From assembly GCA_949130485.1 (NCBI GenBank), contig OX422205.1:6301035-6365034 (forward strand): 64,000 nt of DNA, given 5' to 3'. This stretch comes from Agelas oroides (Eukaryota > Porifera > Demospongiae > Agelasida > Agelasidae). Position numbers and translations under genes: made by a program. The notes beneath the pieces are model-generated. The model worked only from the letters and a program-made list of their open reading frames with translations, searched no databases and had not been told where the DNA came from. Positions 21,801-33,100 of the stretch are shown here, one piece after another. Within the stretch, counting starts at the first letter, position 1; each line of letters begins with the position of its first letter.

Positions 21801-24730
21801 TGGTTTAATCATCAGTTCATGAGTAGATTGCAGAAGTTATGCTATCTGAGAGCTAAATCCTGCCAAATGTATTCATAACTCTAAGGAGCCTACCAGGCCT
21901 AGAGTACTCGTGCAAGTTGTGGTTACGTGTGTCATCATCTGTAGCAATAATTGCATCAGCCTGATTCTATGTGACTTCCATCTCATTGTCTTCACATGAC
22001 TCCGTTCCAAGGCTTTCCAGACTTCAGTTTTGTAGTATGTGTTGATCACTTAGCTTGCAGTGCTTTTGTAGTATGTGTTGATCACTTAGCTTGCAGTGCT
22101 TTTGCATACTCAAAAACTGGAATCACGGAAGGCCTGGCTCGTCTTCACAAGTGTTCAACAAAATGTAGTTTCAACTTATGCAATGCTTATTGTTAGGTTG
22201 TGTGCTTAATACAGTGACGACCATTGTTTTGTCCTCTGTAGGTTACCCCCTGGTGGTAGAGTTGGTGGGGGTGTGGAGGGTGATAGGGAGGAGGGAGGAG
22301 GGGGGGACATCCTGGATCTCCCGAATCCCCAAGATCTTCCCAACGTGCAGGACTTAGATCAAGAGGTTGCTGTGAATGCAGGTGGAGTTGGGATGATGGC
22401 CGCAGGAAACTTCCAGCCCCTCCCCCGACGGGACCTGGTGGATTATGTGTACATGTTTGTGATGGCATTGTTCCTGGTGTCCATGGCCTACATCACTGGC
22501 TCTGTAGGACGGCTGCTGATTTTTATTGGAGGACTGCTGTTTATGCTGCTGTGAGTGTGGACTGTGGAGGAGTATGAGGGTGTGTGTGAGTGTGGAGGAG
22601 TGTGTGTGTGTGTGGGGGGGGGAGGGGGATGAAGGAGTATGGGTTGGGATAAGGTGGTGTGTCAGTGTGTGGGTGTGGAGGAGTATGAGTGCAAATGTGA
22701 AGGTGTGTAAGTTGCTGATGTATGCTTGTCCCCTGCAGGAATCAAGGAGGGTGGTTCTCGGTTCATCGGAGAAGACAAGGTACAGTCACAGATTAGCAAA
22801 CATTCCTCAGAGTCATGCCGTCATTTTGATCGTATTCACGGCCCGAATACACTTGTCTTGTCATTGTTTATTGCCACCCACATAGCAGCACCTCACACAT
22901 AGCATTGCACCCTGACCCCAGCGTTTGTCGCTTGCAGCACTATTGGATAAAACACTACCAGGCCCAGTTATAGACAAGGCACTTCCCATATTCATGTGAC
23001 CGTGAGTGACAAATGCTGGAGTCAGAAGGTCTGAATATGGGCAGGACCTGGTTTGAGATAGCCTTGTTGCCAGGCTCTACTCCAGCCTTTCAATCATCAG
23101 TTGTGGGTAAACTGGGAGGAGCTTGGGGACAAGCCGAGTTTGAAAGGCTGTTGATACCCAAGTGACCTAATAAGTACATTAAACAATAGCCCTTGAAAAT
23201 GTAATGCCTGAATCCATACTTAAATTTAACTTTAGTATCCCTCTAACTGTTGGTGGTTTGGCAAGCAAGTCTCATGGGTCTTCCTCCCTCACCCACCAGA
23301 GATGGTTGGAATTAAATACTTGGGTCATGACTAATTGACTGTGTGTTCTACAACATTTATCCATTGTGATACATGTATGAAGAAGTGACTCTATTTGGTT
23401 TGATTAAACGGTGTCCTCCCTCCGGGGTTCTACCCACCTAGCTCATCAGCCCAGGGTGGAGCATGTGGATCAACCACCTCCACAAGAAGAAGCTGAACAA
23501 GAGGAGGAGGAGGAGGAGGAAGAGGAGGGGGAAGGGGAGCAGGAAAGGGAGCAACAACTGCCTAATGACTTAGAGGAGAACAGTGATGACACTGAAGTAA
23601 GTGTTTTCATAATTTGTGAATTTTTGTATCAATTCTAGTCTCGTTCCCAGGCCCACCCAGCTTTCTGTCGCTTGCATTTTTCAGCCACGAATGGAGCGAG
23701 CCTAGGACCATAACCATGTCCCTGTAACACATTACTGGAGTAAGTGCTATCATGTCACTGTAGAGGACACATGAATGTCTGATACCCGTCACACCCTACT
23801 GCTGCCGTCACACCCTACTGCTGCCATTGACTTGGGAGGCTGCTCTAAACAATAGGTCGTGTCAAGGCGTGGTACTGCATAAACTAATTTTTAGTAGGTA
23901 ATCTTGCTATGGTAGTTTTGGCACAGAAGAGTATGGGTAGTTTCTGTTCTTGGTTATATAGAGTGGGAGCATCTCTGGTTAGGAGAGTTGTGGCTTACTT
24001 TGCCATAGCTGTGGGGATGCTAAATTTGTTAAGTCTTGGCGTTTGCCAACACCCAGTGCAATCGGAGGGTTCAAGTCTGGACCACCAGGTGGGAAGAAGA
24101 GCTTGTTAACATGTTGCTACCACAGATTTCCATGTTGGCAATTACATTTGTCACTTACAAAAGAGATTCCTTTACCAAATGGACTGTAGCTATAGACTCC
24201 TACCATCTCGCTGCATCACAGCACCCGCTGCATCACAGCACCCTTGGTGACTATCCAGTTGTAGGAAAGCGTACAGCTACAGGGAAGTGGATGGCTGCAG
24301 GAATCATCTGAACATCACTGGACACTTTCTGCTTTGGTCTGTGGGGTCTCCCTCGCAGTATGAATCTCACTGTTCATACTGCAAGCAATGAAAGATGTGA
24401 GAGGCTGGGAATGACCATCCATTACAGATGAAAAAACTTTTGTCTCAAGAATGGTCTTATATGGCTTATAGTGTGTAGATTGGTTTGTAAGTGGATTAAA
24501 TTGTGGTCCTCAACGTGTCATGTGAGTGTGGTGTGGTATAACTGGTGACTGTAGATACCATTTGTCTGTACTCCCCTTAGGCTGTAGATGGTGGACCACC
24601 AGAACAAGCCAGTGCCCCTCCCCCCCAGCCCGCAGCTGCACCCCCAAGACCTGGACTGCTGGCCACCATCTTTGTGTTTGTGACTTCATTTTTCACTTCT
24701 CTGATTCCTCGACAACAGCTCGAACTGTAA
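18886..24730 (+). CDS. HERPUD2: HERPUD-like ER membrane ubiquitin-domain protein
   Basis: Herp proteins sit in the ER membrane and organise the HRD1 degradation complex. Ten exons, 431 aa: 18886-19023, 19158-19235, 19680-19760, 20670-20777, 20862-20947, 21242-21391, 22242-22550, 22739-22779, 23442-23596, 24581-24730. An N-terminal ubiquitin-like domain ([11 protein letters not shown] ... [19 protein letters not shown]) is followed by an aromatic Pro-rich stretch ([40 protein letters not shown]). Next come hydrophobic segments ([36 protein letters not shown]), an acidic run and a C-terminal hydrophobic segment ending IPRQQLEL. The exon 5 donor was placed at 20948 because only that keeps exon 6 in the homologous frame. 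The choice of HERPUD2 over HERPUD1 is tentative. Confidence 0.88.
19293..19668 (+). repeat. (CCCT)n / (CCTCTCC)n tract, about 375 bp
   Basis: A long uninterrupted pyrimidine repeat in a HERPUD intron, ending at the acceptor of exon 3. Long open frames on both strands (Pro/Ser-rich, Arg/Glu/Gly-rich) are artefacts of the repeat. Confidence 0.97.
19808..19870. repeat. 36-bp fragment of the fold-back family between short direct repeats
   Basis: Positions 19821-19856 repeat the arm end of the 10-kb fold-back element (ACATCTTTTTACATTTTTAA ... AAGTCTT) and lie between two copies of TAATATAGGT. Confidence 0.6.
21395..21605. repeat. About 47-bp tandem array derived from a MITE end
   Basis: Five near-copies of a unit with ACTGGGAATGAGACCAGTG and CTGCTAGCCTCATTCCTG, just after the donor of HERPUD exon 6. 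Each unit has the two inverted ends of the TAGCCTC family, so the array looks like tandem amplification of a small element. Confidence 0.8.
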
Positions 24731-25450
24731 ACATTTATGTAATAATAATAATATGCCTCAGTGTCGTTATATGGATTCATTAAGTGTTAAGTATTGCATC
24801 ATTTTAATAATCATTTTTTTGGGGCTTTGCCATTTCAGTGTATGCATGGTGTGGGAGTAGAGAGCGTTTATACTGCAGCATTCTCTGTGCTGCTATTGGT
24901 AGAACACGTGCTTTCACGCGCTCACTGGAAGGTAGGTGGGACGCTATCAGTGGACTTACTTTATTCATTGACCTAATTTAGTATTGATAAAATTCCTGGG
25001 TTTCATTACGAGTTAAAGAATGGTTAATCAGGTCCTGGCGAGGTGCTAAACCCGCTGGATGCAAGGGGCAATGAAGACCTTGCCTGTTCAAAACAGGCTT
25101 TATTTACTTTACTTTTTTGCAGGTGTCGTGTTTTGGCCGAGTGGAAGCGTTTGTGCGCTGTCGAACGTCAACGTGTTGCCCGCCAACTAGGACGCATCCA
25201 AGATGCTAACGCGCCTCTGAGGCGTATGAAAGAAGTCTGCAAGACTATAACCTCGGTGTGTATTTCTAAGAGCGCTTTAAGTGATGTTTTTACTTTACCA
25301 GTAAGAAAGTATCTACTGCACGGACAGACGAATTTCTGAGGAAAACAATCCAACTGACAAGAACTACAACGAAACAAACGAGCCGCGTTGTAGCAGCTAG
25401 CTGTTCAACACAGTGCTCCCCGCCAGCAGTCGTGCAAACTCCCTCCCGTA
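24731..25450 (+). other. Intergenic region and probable 5' leader of the TRIM71-like gene
   Basis: No gene recognised. A possible acceptor (TTTTTTGCAG, ending at 25122) precedes a stretch without a supported reading frame up to the ATG at 25451, so a spliced 5' leader is plausible. No repeats of the main families are seen. Confidence 0.4.
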
Positions 25451-27910
25451 ATGGCTCATGTGGACTTTATCTCCAACAATCCCGAACAAAGGTTCTCCCG
25501 CTTTCCGTACAGAGTGATTCCTCCACAACCGAATGTGATGTTCCCCTACCGACCACCCCTTTGCCCTCGCTGCTGTAACCCGACTCCAGCCTACGGTATG
25601 TGTCCGACCTGCAATCCTTTACCGCTGCCTCCGCACCCCGCCCTGATTCCCCCCTCCATACCGAGGCCACCAGAGCCGTCCATACAGCAGGACTTGAACG
25701 ACCTGAGCGCTGACCGCTTCATGATGAAAAACATGCTGCACGTGGTGAATGATGTTTTGAAAGAGCAAGACGAAAAGGTGGATCCTCCTCAAGAAAAAAG
25801 GCCGCCAAGCGCCGAAGCGACTCTCCCACCCGTGTTGACTGGTGTGCAGAGTGCCAGTAGTGGGTCTGCAAGCAGCTCTCCTAAAGGAACTCAATGCAGC
25901 GCCTGTGGGGAAGACCATGTTGCATTTTGCATCGAATGCCAAGACTTTCTCTGTCCCAACTGTGTTGTGGAGCACGAGAAGATGCATCAGACCAAGGACC
26001 ACCGTATTATTGATACGCCTACCAGTTCCCAAGCTAGCAGTCGTAAAACGACACCACCCAGCACCATTGTCCAATCTCCACCAGGTGAGCTGCCACCACC
26101 ATTTGATGAAGAAGCATGTAGGGCATGTGATAAGCACCCGAAAGAGAAGGTGATCTACTTCTGTGAAGTCTGTGTTGCTGTTGTGTGTAACAGCTGCATT
26201 CTGAGTGACCACTCCCACCATAGTTACATGACACTGAGGGATGCGTACATCCATTTCAAACCCACAGTGGAGGAGCTGCTCAGTAAGAGCCACGTTGAAA
26301 TCAACATGCTCGATCTCTCAAAAGATGCTGCAGAAAAAATGACAAAGAGTGTTGTCATGAAGCAGCAAGAAGCAATTGCAGGTGTGTACAAGATATTCCA
26401 GGCCCACAAAGATGCCCTTGCACAGAGAGAAAAGGAGGTCATTGCACAGATAAACGCCATTGCTGATCTGCGTTTAGACTCACTGTCAAAGGAGAAAGAA
26501 AATATTGAATCAGCATTGAAGTCTCTCAAAGCACTGAACTCGTTGGCTGAGGATGCTCTCCAGGAAAAGGACCAAGGTCGAATTCTTTTGACACACTTTC
26601 AGCTCTCAGACAAGCTGCAGAACTGTCACCCGTACACTTTTGGGAGGAATCCAGTGGAAGATGACAGCTTCATGCTCAAGTCTAACGCCTCTACAGCTGG
26701 TAACACGCTCAAGAACCTCTGCATGCTCACGACTGCCCCCTACCCTCCACTCTGTACTGCAATGGGAGAGGGCCTCTTCCACCCACGAATCAACCGCCTC
26801 TGCACAGTGGTTCTTTGTACAAAAGATCGAGCTGGTGAGCCGTGTCTTGAGGGTGGTGAGCGACTATTTGTCCAGCTGAAGTCAGTGACTGGTGGTGGAG
26901 TTCTCCTGTCTGTGGATATTCGTGACAACCAAGATGGGTCCTATTCCATCAACTTTCGCCCAAGAATAAAAGGAGAGCTTCAACTTGTGATTGCTATTCG
27001 AGGTCAACACATCCAGGGCAGTCCATTCACCCTGTTAGTGGATGGAGGACGAGAATACGGACGGTTTGGAATCCTGACGCAAGTCTTTGGCTCAGAAGGC
27101 TCTCAAAATTCACAGTTTTGCAGACCATGGGGGATCTGTAGTGATCAGCAGGGTAACCTCATTGTTGGAGATCGAAGCAACCATCGTGTTCAGGTGTTTG
27201 ACTCTAACGGAACCTTCAAGTACAAGTTTGGCTCAGAAGGTATTCGTCCTGGTCAGTTCAACCGACCTGCTGGTGTTGCTGTCACCAGAGAGGGACATAT
27301 TGCAGTGGCCGACAAAGACAACCACCGAATTCAAGTGCTCAAGCTCGATGGAACTTTCCTCTTCATGTTTGGTTCAAAGGGAGGCAACGATGGTCAAATG
27401 ATCTACCCGTATGACGTTGCTGTCAACCAATTGGACGGTCGAATTGCTGTCACAGACACAGGAAATCATAGGCTTCTCATCTTCAGCCATGAGGGAATCC
27501 TTCTTGGAAAGTTTGGCTACAAGGGCTACCTGTGTGGGCACTTTGACTCTCCACGTGGAATTTCGTTCAACGACGATGGACATATTATTGTCTCAGACTT
27601 CAATGTCCACCATATCTTGGTTATCCACCCAGATGGAACCACTGCTCGAATTCTTGGAAGCCAAGGAAGTGGAAATGGGCAGTTTATGCGTCCCCAAGGC
27701 ATTGCTGTGGACCACATGGGCAATTTTGTCATTGCCGACACTCGAAACAACCGAATCGTCATCATGCACCCAAGTGGACATTTCATTGCAAAATTTGGGG
27801 GGCCTGGATCTGCCCCTGGCCAGTTTGACCGCCCAACAAGTGTCGCTGTGATGCCTGATGGCAGAATTGCAGTTGTTGACTTTGGAAATTCACGAATTCA
27901 GATTTTTTGA
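25451..27910 (+). CDS. TRIM71: TRIM71/LIN-41-like TRIM-NHL protein, intronless
   Basis: RNA-binding developmental regulator family. Single exon, 819 aa. The order is: Pro-rich N-terminus with a small Cys cluster (residues 38-54, CPRCCNP ... CPTC); B-box 1 (149-188); B-box 2 (221-262); coiled coil (263-380); filamin-type Ig domain (about 436-530, ending GSPFTLLVDGG); six NHL repeats (541-819) with motifs such as ADKDNHRIQV, ADTRNNRIVI and the closing VVDFGNSRIQIF. Repeat order and the exact ending match LIN-41/TRIM71 rather than TRIM2/3 or TRIM32. The N-terminal Cys cluster is too short for a normal RING, so ubiquitin-ligase activity is doubtful, while the RNA-binding propeller looks intact. 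AATAAA lies at 28492, giving a 3' UTR of about 600 nt. Confidence 0.9.
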   Translation: MAHVDFISNNPEQRFSRFPYRVIPPQPNVMFPYRPPLCPRCCNPTPAYGMCPTCNPLPLPPHPALIPPSIPRPPEPSIQQDLNDLSADRFMMKNMLHVVNDVLKEQDEKVDPPQEKRPPSAEATLPPVLTGVQSASSGSASSSPKGTQCSACGEDHVAFCIECQDFLCPNCVVEHEKMHQTKDHRIIDTPTSSQASSRKTTPPSTIVQSPPGELPPPFDEEACRACDKHPKEKVIYFCEVCVAVVCNSCILSDHSHHSYMTLRDAYIHFKPTVEELLSKSHVEINMLDLSKDAAEKMTKSVVMKQQEAIAGVYKIFQAHKDALAQREKEVIAQINAIADLRLDSLSKEKENIESALKSLKALNSLAEDALQEKDQGRILLTHFQLSDKLQNCHPYTFGRNPVEDDSFMLKSNASTAGNTLKNLCMLTTAPYPPLCTAMGEGLFHPRINRLCTVVLCTKDRAGEPCLEGGERLFVQLKSVTGGGVLLSVDIRDNQDGSYSINFRPRIKGELQLVIAIRGQHIQGSPFTLLVDGGREYGRFGILTQVFGSEGSQNSQFCRPWGICSDQQGNLIVGDRSNHRVQVFDSNGTFKYKFGSEGIRPGQFNRPAGVAVTREGHIAVADKDNHRIQVLKLDGTFLFMFGSKGGNDGQMIYPYDVAVNQLDGRIAVTDTGNHRLLIFSHEGILLGKFGYKGYLCGHFDSPRGISFNDDGHIIVSDFNVHHILVIHPDGTTARILGSQGSGNGQFMRPQGIAVDHMGNFVIADTRNNRIVIMHPSGHFIAKFGGPGSAPGQFDRPTSVAVMPDGRIAVVDFGNSRIQIF

Positions 27911-28559
27911 ATTATTTCACCTCACCTTCCCTCCCTCCCTCCCTCCCCTGCTTACATGTACTACAGCTGTATATTACATTATTTTTGTACCTCTTTTTTC
28001 CCTCCTTTTTTGGCCATTGAGTTGTTAATATTGTTTGTTACAAGACCACCCAAGTTTTATTTTGGAATTCAGCCTAGCATTCCACATTTCCTTCTTTTCT
28101 AGAGTGGAGCTTTTAAGCTATAAGCTTTGGCCACTGTAATGGTAATATTACCCTAAAAGACTGCTAAAATACAACTTGTGTTATTTTCACTCCCTCATGT
28201 AAGTAGTATCAGTTATTCTCACTTCCCTTGGTGAAGTCAAAATATGCTCTTGTGTACACACTACACTCTACTGTACTCTATCACACTGATTCTTTCTGTG
28301 CACCTGTTGGGTTGATTGTATACGCTGAGCATAAAAAAGCTGTTTTCTTTCACCTGCTAATCAACTATTGTATATTCAGATGATAATTGCAATGTGGGGA
28401 CAAGCATGAAATTGGTTGAAGTCAAGTCTGCTTGGGGTGTATGCATTGATATGGCTTCACCTTGTCTATTATTGCATTGTGGCAGCTTGTAAATAAAGTT
28501 GTTGCAGACAAATGACCTCAAAGTTGTCTCAAAGATGCGCAGATTAGATTTCTTATCCC
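27911..28559 (+). other. 3' UTR of the TRIM71-like gene, convergent with MCAT
   Basis: An AT-rich non-coding stretch with a short (CCCT)n run at about 27929 and a poly(A) signal AATAAA at 28492. It ends next to the MCAT stop codon on the opposite strand, so the two 3' ends meet or overlap. Confidence 0.7.
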
Positions 28560-29984
28560 TCACACCTCAAAATTGAGACACCTTTTGAAAGCTTCTCTAT
28601 CAATCCTTTTAAGCATTGCTTTCAGCTGCTTTCCAGGACCCAGTTCGACAAACACAGGCATCCCACAGCTGTCTCGAATCATGTTCCTAATGCAGGCCTC
28701 CCACAGTACCGGTTTAACGACTTGTTCTGCCAACTGAGTCTTAATTTCAGCTGTACTTCTGCATGGAAGTCCAGTAACGTTGGAATACACAGGAATATTG
28801 GGTTGTGAGATCTCAATTTGATCCAAAGCTATTCTCAGCTTGGGAACAGCGGAAGCCATAAGTGGAGAGTGGAAAGCCCCTGATACGGCCACATCTTTCA
28901 CTGAGGCATCGAACGTTGATTGAGCTTTCTGCTTCACATAATCAACTGCTCGTTTGCATCCGGACACAACAAAGCCTCGTGGAAAGATATAGTTAGCGAT
29001 ACAAACTTCTCCAAGTCCTAACTCTTTGGCTTCTTTGCACAAGGACTCGAGGGAGCTTGTTTCTTGTATGCCAATGATGCTAGACATGGTACCCTCTGAT
29101 TGCTGACACGCCTCCTGCATTGCCTCAGCACGAAGCTTGACCAGGTGCAGACCTGAGTATGAATATACATGTAATGCAGTGTGTGGTGTGGCTGACAATC
29201 AGAGCAGAACAGGTAATGACAAACATGGAGTGTGGATTAGAACTTTAACCTCCTGTGATATTTAATACTGCTGTCCATCACTAACAGCAACAGGGATAGT
29301 CTATCAAGCTAGACCATCTTGCACTCTCCAGCAGGGATTTTATGCTGTTGCTGGATAATTTTGACAAAATTTTGTTTGTTCGCATGTGTGGTTCACCTGT
29401 TTGAAGTGACAGAGCCCCTGTAAAAACTAGTGCCGTTATTTCTCCAACACTGAAGCCAGCGGCTGCCTTACAACTATCCACCATCTGTGGGGAAGCCAAC
29501 AAAATGTAATTAGTAACAAGTTTGCAATTTGTTGCACAACAACGCCACACCAGTGACGTGATTGGTCAGCATGTTTGTGGTATAATGTACACAACACATT
29601 ATTGGCAACCATATTTATTGCTACGCCCACTCCCAGCCTAATATTAGGGACGGTCCCCTAATCACAAAGCACGTGTCAATTGCATACTTCAGGAGCAGTT
29701 TGCTTGAGACTCTCCACAGCAACTAGCGACGCAACCACTACTGCCGGCTGGCAGTGCACAGTCTCGTCCAGAACGGACTGGGGCCCGGTGAGACACAAGG
29801 ACTGTAGATCGTATCCCAGCACTCGCTCAGCCGTGGATAAAATCTGCTGCACTGCTGGCAAGCCTGAGAGTTTCTCAGTCATTCCAACATGCTGGCTGCC
29901 CTGGCCAGGAAAGAGGAATTGGTGTGCCGCCGTTTTCTTTAGATGTGTCTCGTGCAGAAAACGGCCAAGTGCTAGTCTGTGCAT
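28560..29984 (-). CDS. MCAT: Malonyl-CoA:ACP transacylase, mitochondrial
   Basis: Loads malonyl groups onto the acyl carrier protein for mitochondrial type II fatty-acid synthesis. Three exons, 325 aa: 29984-29688, 29484-29397, 29152-28560. The start chosen gives a basic amphipathic leader (MHRLALGRFLHETHLKK) directly before FLFPGQGSQHVGM. Active-site Ser is in AGFSVGEITALVFTGAL (Phe instead of His before Ser, as in animal MCAT). Further motifs are the Arg-binding helix KLRAEAMQEAC, GAFHSPLMASA with the catalytic His, and VFVELGPGKQL. Intron 2 holds a fragment of the AGTCTATCAAGCTAGACC repeat (29298-29317). The gene is head-to-head with ANKRD27, 119 bp between ATGs. Confidence 0.93.
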
Positions 29985-30103
29985 AGTCTGTGCATGTTCG
30001 GCGTAGGGAAAACCCCATTCTAATTTACCGCATTTTGATTTTTTATGTAAAAGAATTTTGAACTGCCTTGGTTGGTATATATCTGTATTTGAATGAAGAT
30101 GAG
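29985..30103. promoter_or_regulatory. Bidirectional promoter, MCAT / ANKRD27
   Basis: 119 bp between divergent start codons. No strong known motif is visible apart from AT-rich stretches. Confidence 0.5.
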
Positions 30104-33100
30104 ATGGCAAGATACGATGAGGATCTCCACGAGAATGTATTTTTTCAGACGCTAGTAGGCAAACATGGTGGTCTCTTTAATGAAGCTGCTGAGAATAGAT
30201 GGATGGTGAGATTCTAATTGGAGCACACCAACAACACACCTGTCATTGATGAGGCTTCTTTCTATTATATTTATCTCACAGATTTGTGTCCCAAGGTTTG
30301 ACACAGTGTCCCGCCTTAAGTTGAGCCGCACAGATTTTGAGAACCACATGCTACAGCCAGTCAACAAAGATGCACAGAAGGATTTCATTTCTGCAAACAA
30401 TAAGGTAGCTACTAGCTATCAGCTGCATGAAAAGTTGGTACTTCTGTTTGTTTTTGTTGGCAGCATGTGGTGATTGAAGGTGAGCTCATTACAGTTGGAC
30501 AGGGCTACAAAGAAGCTCGATCAGTAAGTTGTGAGCCTCTGGAGGAAGGACATATATCTTACATTTCTCAGTATTGTTGGGAGTCAGTAAACTGTGTTGG
30601 TCGACATTTTGCCTTGTAGGTCAAAATATTGTTCGAGGAATGTTTCTTCAATTCAAAAGAGGAGAGTTATCAAGTGTTCTGTCTGGATCAGCCCCTGGAG
30701 GGAGGTATGAGGAGGGGGGACTGGGAGGGAATCCCCTAGCTGGAGGGTGTTGATGTGATGGAATCCCCTGCTAGTGGGAGGGATGCCAAGGGAGGGAATC
30801 CCCTAGCTGGAGGCCTAAGGATCAACACTAGCCTTGTCCCAGGCCCTCACCCAGCTTCTGTCAATGAAGCGGCAGAAAGGTGGATGGGGGCTTGAGAACA
30901 GGGCTTAGATGTGCCTGAGAGGCACACAATGTGCCACTAATAATTGCTAGTAGTTTATTAGTTTATTAGACCTGTGTCTGTGGTATGCAGTCTGTCTGTA
31001 AACAATTATCCTTGTTGATCATGTTGTCTGTAAACAAATCCTGATCGACCACAGCTCTTGGTGATGAAGTCCTCATTTCACTGGAGAGCCTTGACGATTG
31101 CTGCAAGTTTCTCTGGGCTGAGCCAGGTGATATGATACCAAGAATACTAGCCTCGTTCCCAGGCCATGCAGGAAGAGGAAAAGCACTTCCTTCCTCTAAC
31201 ATGACCTAGGAACAAGGGGGCATTCGTCTCTTCCCTTCTCTTTCCCTTCTCTGTGCACTCTTGTTTGGTACTGTTGGTACTATCTGATGAGTCTCTTCCT
31301 GAGTAGAAAGGAAGAAGGTAGCCACACACAATGCATCTTACAATCTTGCTCTAATTTTAGGCAGTGAAAAGGTCAAAAGGTCAGTAGATCACCTGCTCGA
31401 CATTTTCCAGATTGAGAGGGGGACATTGAGACCCATCATGGTGAGTAAGCTCGTCCTTAGGAAGAAACTTAGTTAAACCTCTTCTTTCAAATCCCTGGCA
31501 TACAGGACGCAGCGTCTGCTATTTATACTCGAGCTGTTCAGGAAGTTTTCAAATTGGTGAGTATTGCTTGCTAATAATGATTCTTTACCATTTGATATCT
31601 GTCCAGTTACATGTATCTAATTATACAATTTTCTTCCTCCCCAGCGAAAATTTCAAATTGCATCTCAGAAAAACTTCTGCAAGTTTGCAGTGGAGGTAGG
31701 CAGTAGGAAGCCACTTATCTGCACATGTTGAGACTAAATGGTTTTCAGACAACTGAGTGCTGGACTAGTCTCGTTCCCAGACCTCAGCAAGACCCCCAGT
31801 ACCATACTGAGGGTCTGGGAATGAGACTATGGTTGGATAAGAGATTGCTTTTGAAACTATTGCATCTGGTGGTTCTATTTGAACACAACGTGTTTCTGTG
31901 TGGATTAATGGTCTTGTCTCATCCACCACAAGTGGTTGAAAGCTGGACGGGAGACTGGGAGCTAGTCTAGTTGATTGATGTCTTGATTTCTTCTGCAGAC
32001 CTACATAATGGACGGGCTGTACAGGAGGGTTTTCAAAGAAGTCTGTTTTCTTGTGGCTAACAAGGTACGTATCCTCCAAGATAAGCACTAAAACTTATGT
32101 GCTACACATTACGTGCATGGCCTTCAATCTGAAATGAAGGATTCCCACTCGTGGAGCTACGATGCTCTAGCTTTGGATCATGCCACACTAGGTTAACATA
32201 TGGAAGGTGTTCAAACCTCGTCTGCACAAGCACAGTTTTGGTCTAAAAGGAGTCTATTTAGGTCAAAACTACACAGCCTTGTTCCAGGCCATTCCCATCA
32301 TCCGGTTTTTGATTGCATACAGACAGTATCATGTGCAGTAAAAAAAACTGGATGGTGGACTATTACAAGCTCTGTCTCCTTAGGATGCTGGGCTGAACAA
32401 GATCACACGGAATCTCTCCGACACACATCCCCACTACCTGGGCATCAAGGCACAGTTCCGGTGAGGTTGAGAATGAAGCCAACATGAGTGGACTGTATTC
32501 TAACGCTACATCAGTTTCCACCCAGAGCTTTGTTGCTAGGGCTCTACCATAGCTTCAAACTGAAGTGGAGCCCGGGGTCGTTGAAATCTCTGATCAAGAC
32601 TGATTAGATAGATCCCTGATAGTGTTTAGACCACCAATTGCTATGGTTACGTACATGAATGGGTCGGTGAGGAAGGTCTCTTCCTTTCATAGGCTGAGTG
32701 TCCCAAAGGCAAGATGTATTCTCTCTCAGCTGAACCAGGTACGTGTTTGTGCATAACGGTTTGTTTCACATGTAGAATGCCTCTGAGTGACAGCAGAGTT
32801 ATTCTCTTCTCCTGAGCTTCAAAAGTTTTAGAGTGGAGCCTGTATTCTTCACTTGTATCTTTGGTATTGTGATGCAAGCCACACCCACCCCTCCTCCCCC
32901 CTCCTCCCCCCCCCCCCCTTCCCACCCCACTACTCCTGCAGTTTTCCACTCCCCTGGAGAAGCTCTACTGCTTCAAAAAGTGCATTTCCACCCTCACTGA
33001 GATGCCCCTGGAAGGCACCTATGAAAGTATGGGATACATTGTAACCACCATTTGTTGTATAGAACTTGCGACACAACCAGATGGCTAATTAATTGATCTC

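Noticed and set aside
24036-24311. 91-codon plus-strand frame in HERPUD intron 9
   Set aside because: No similarity pattern, no splice support, and it is within a confirmed intron.
27985-27996. TACCTC motif in the TRIM71-like 3' UTR as a let-7 site
   Set aside because: A six-base match is expected by chance, and let-7 is thought to be absent from sponges.
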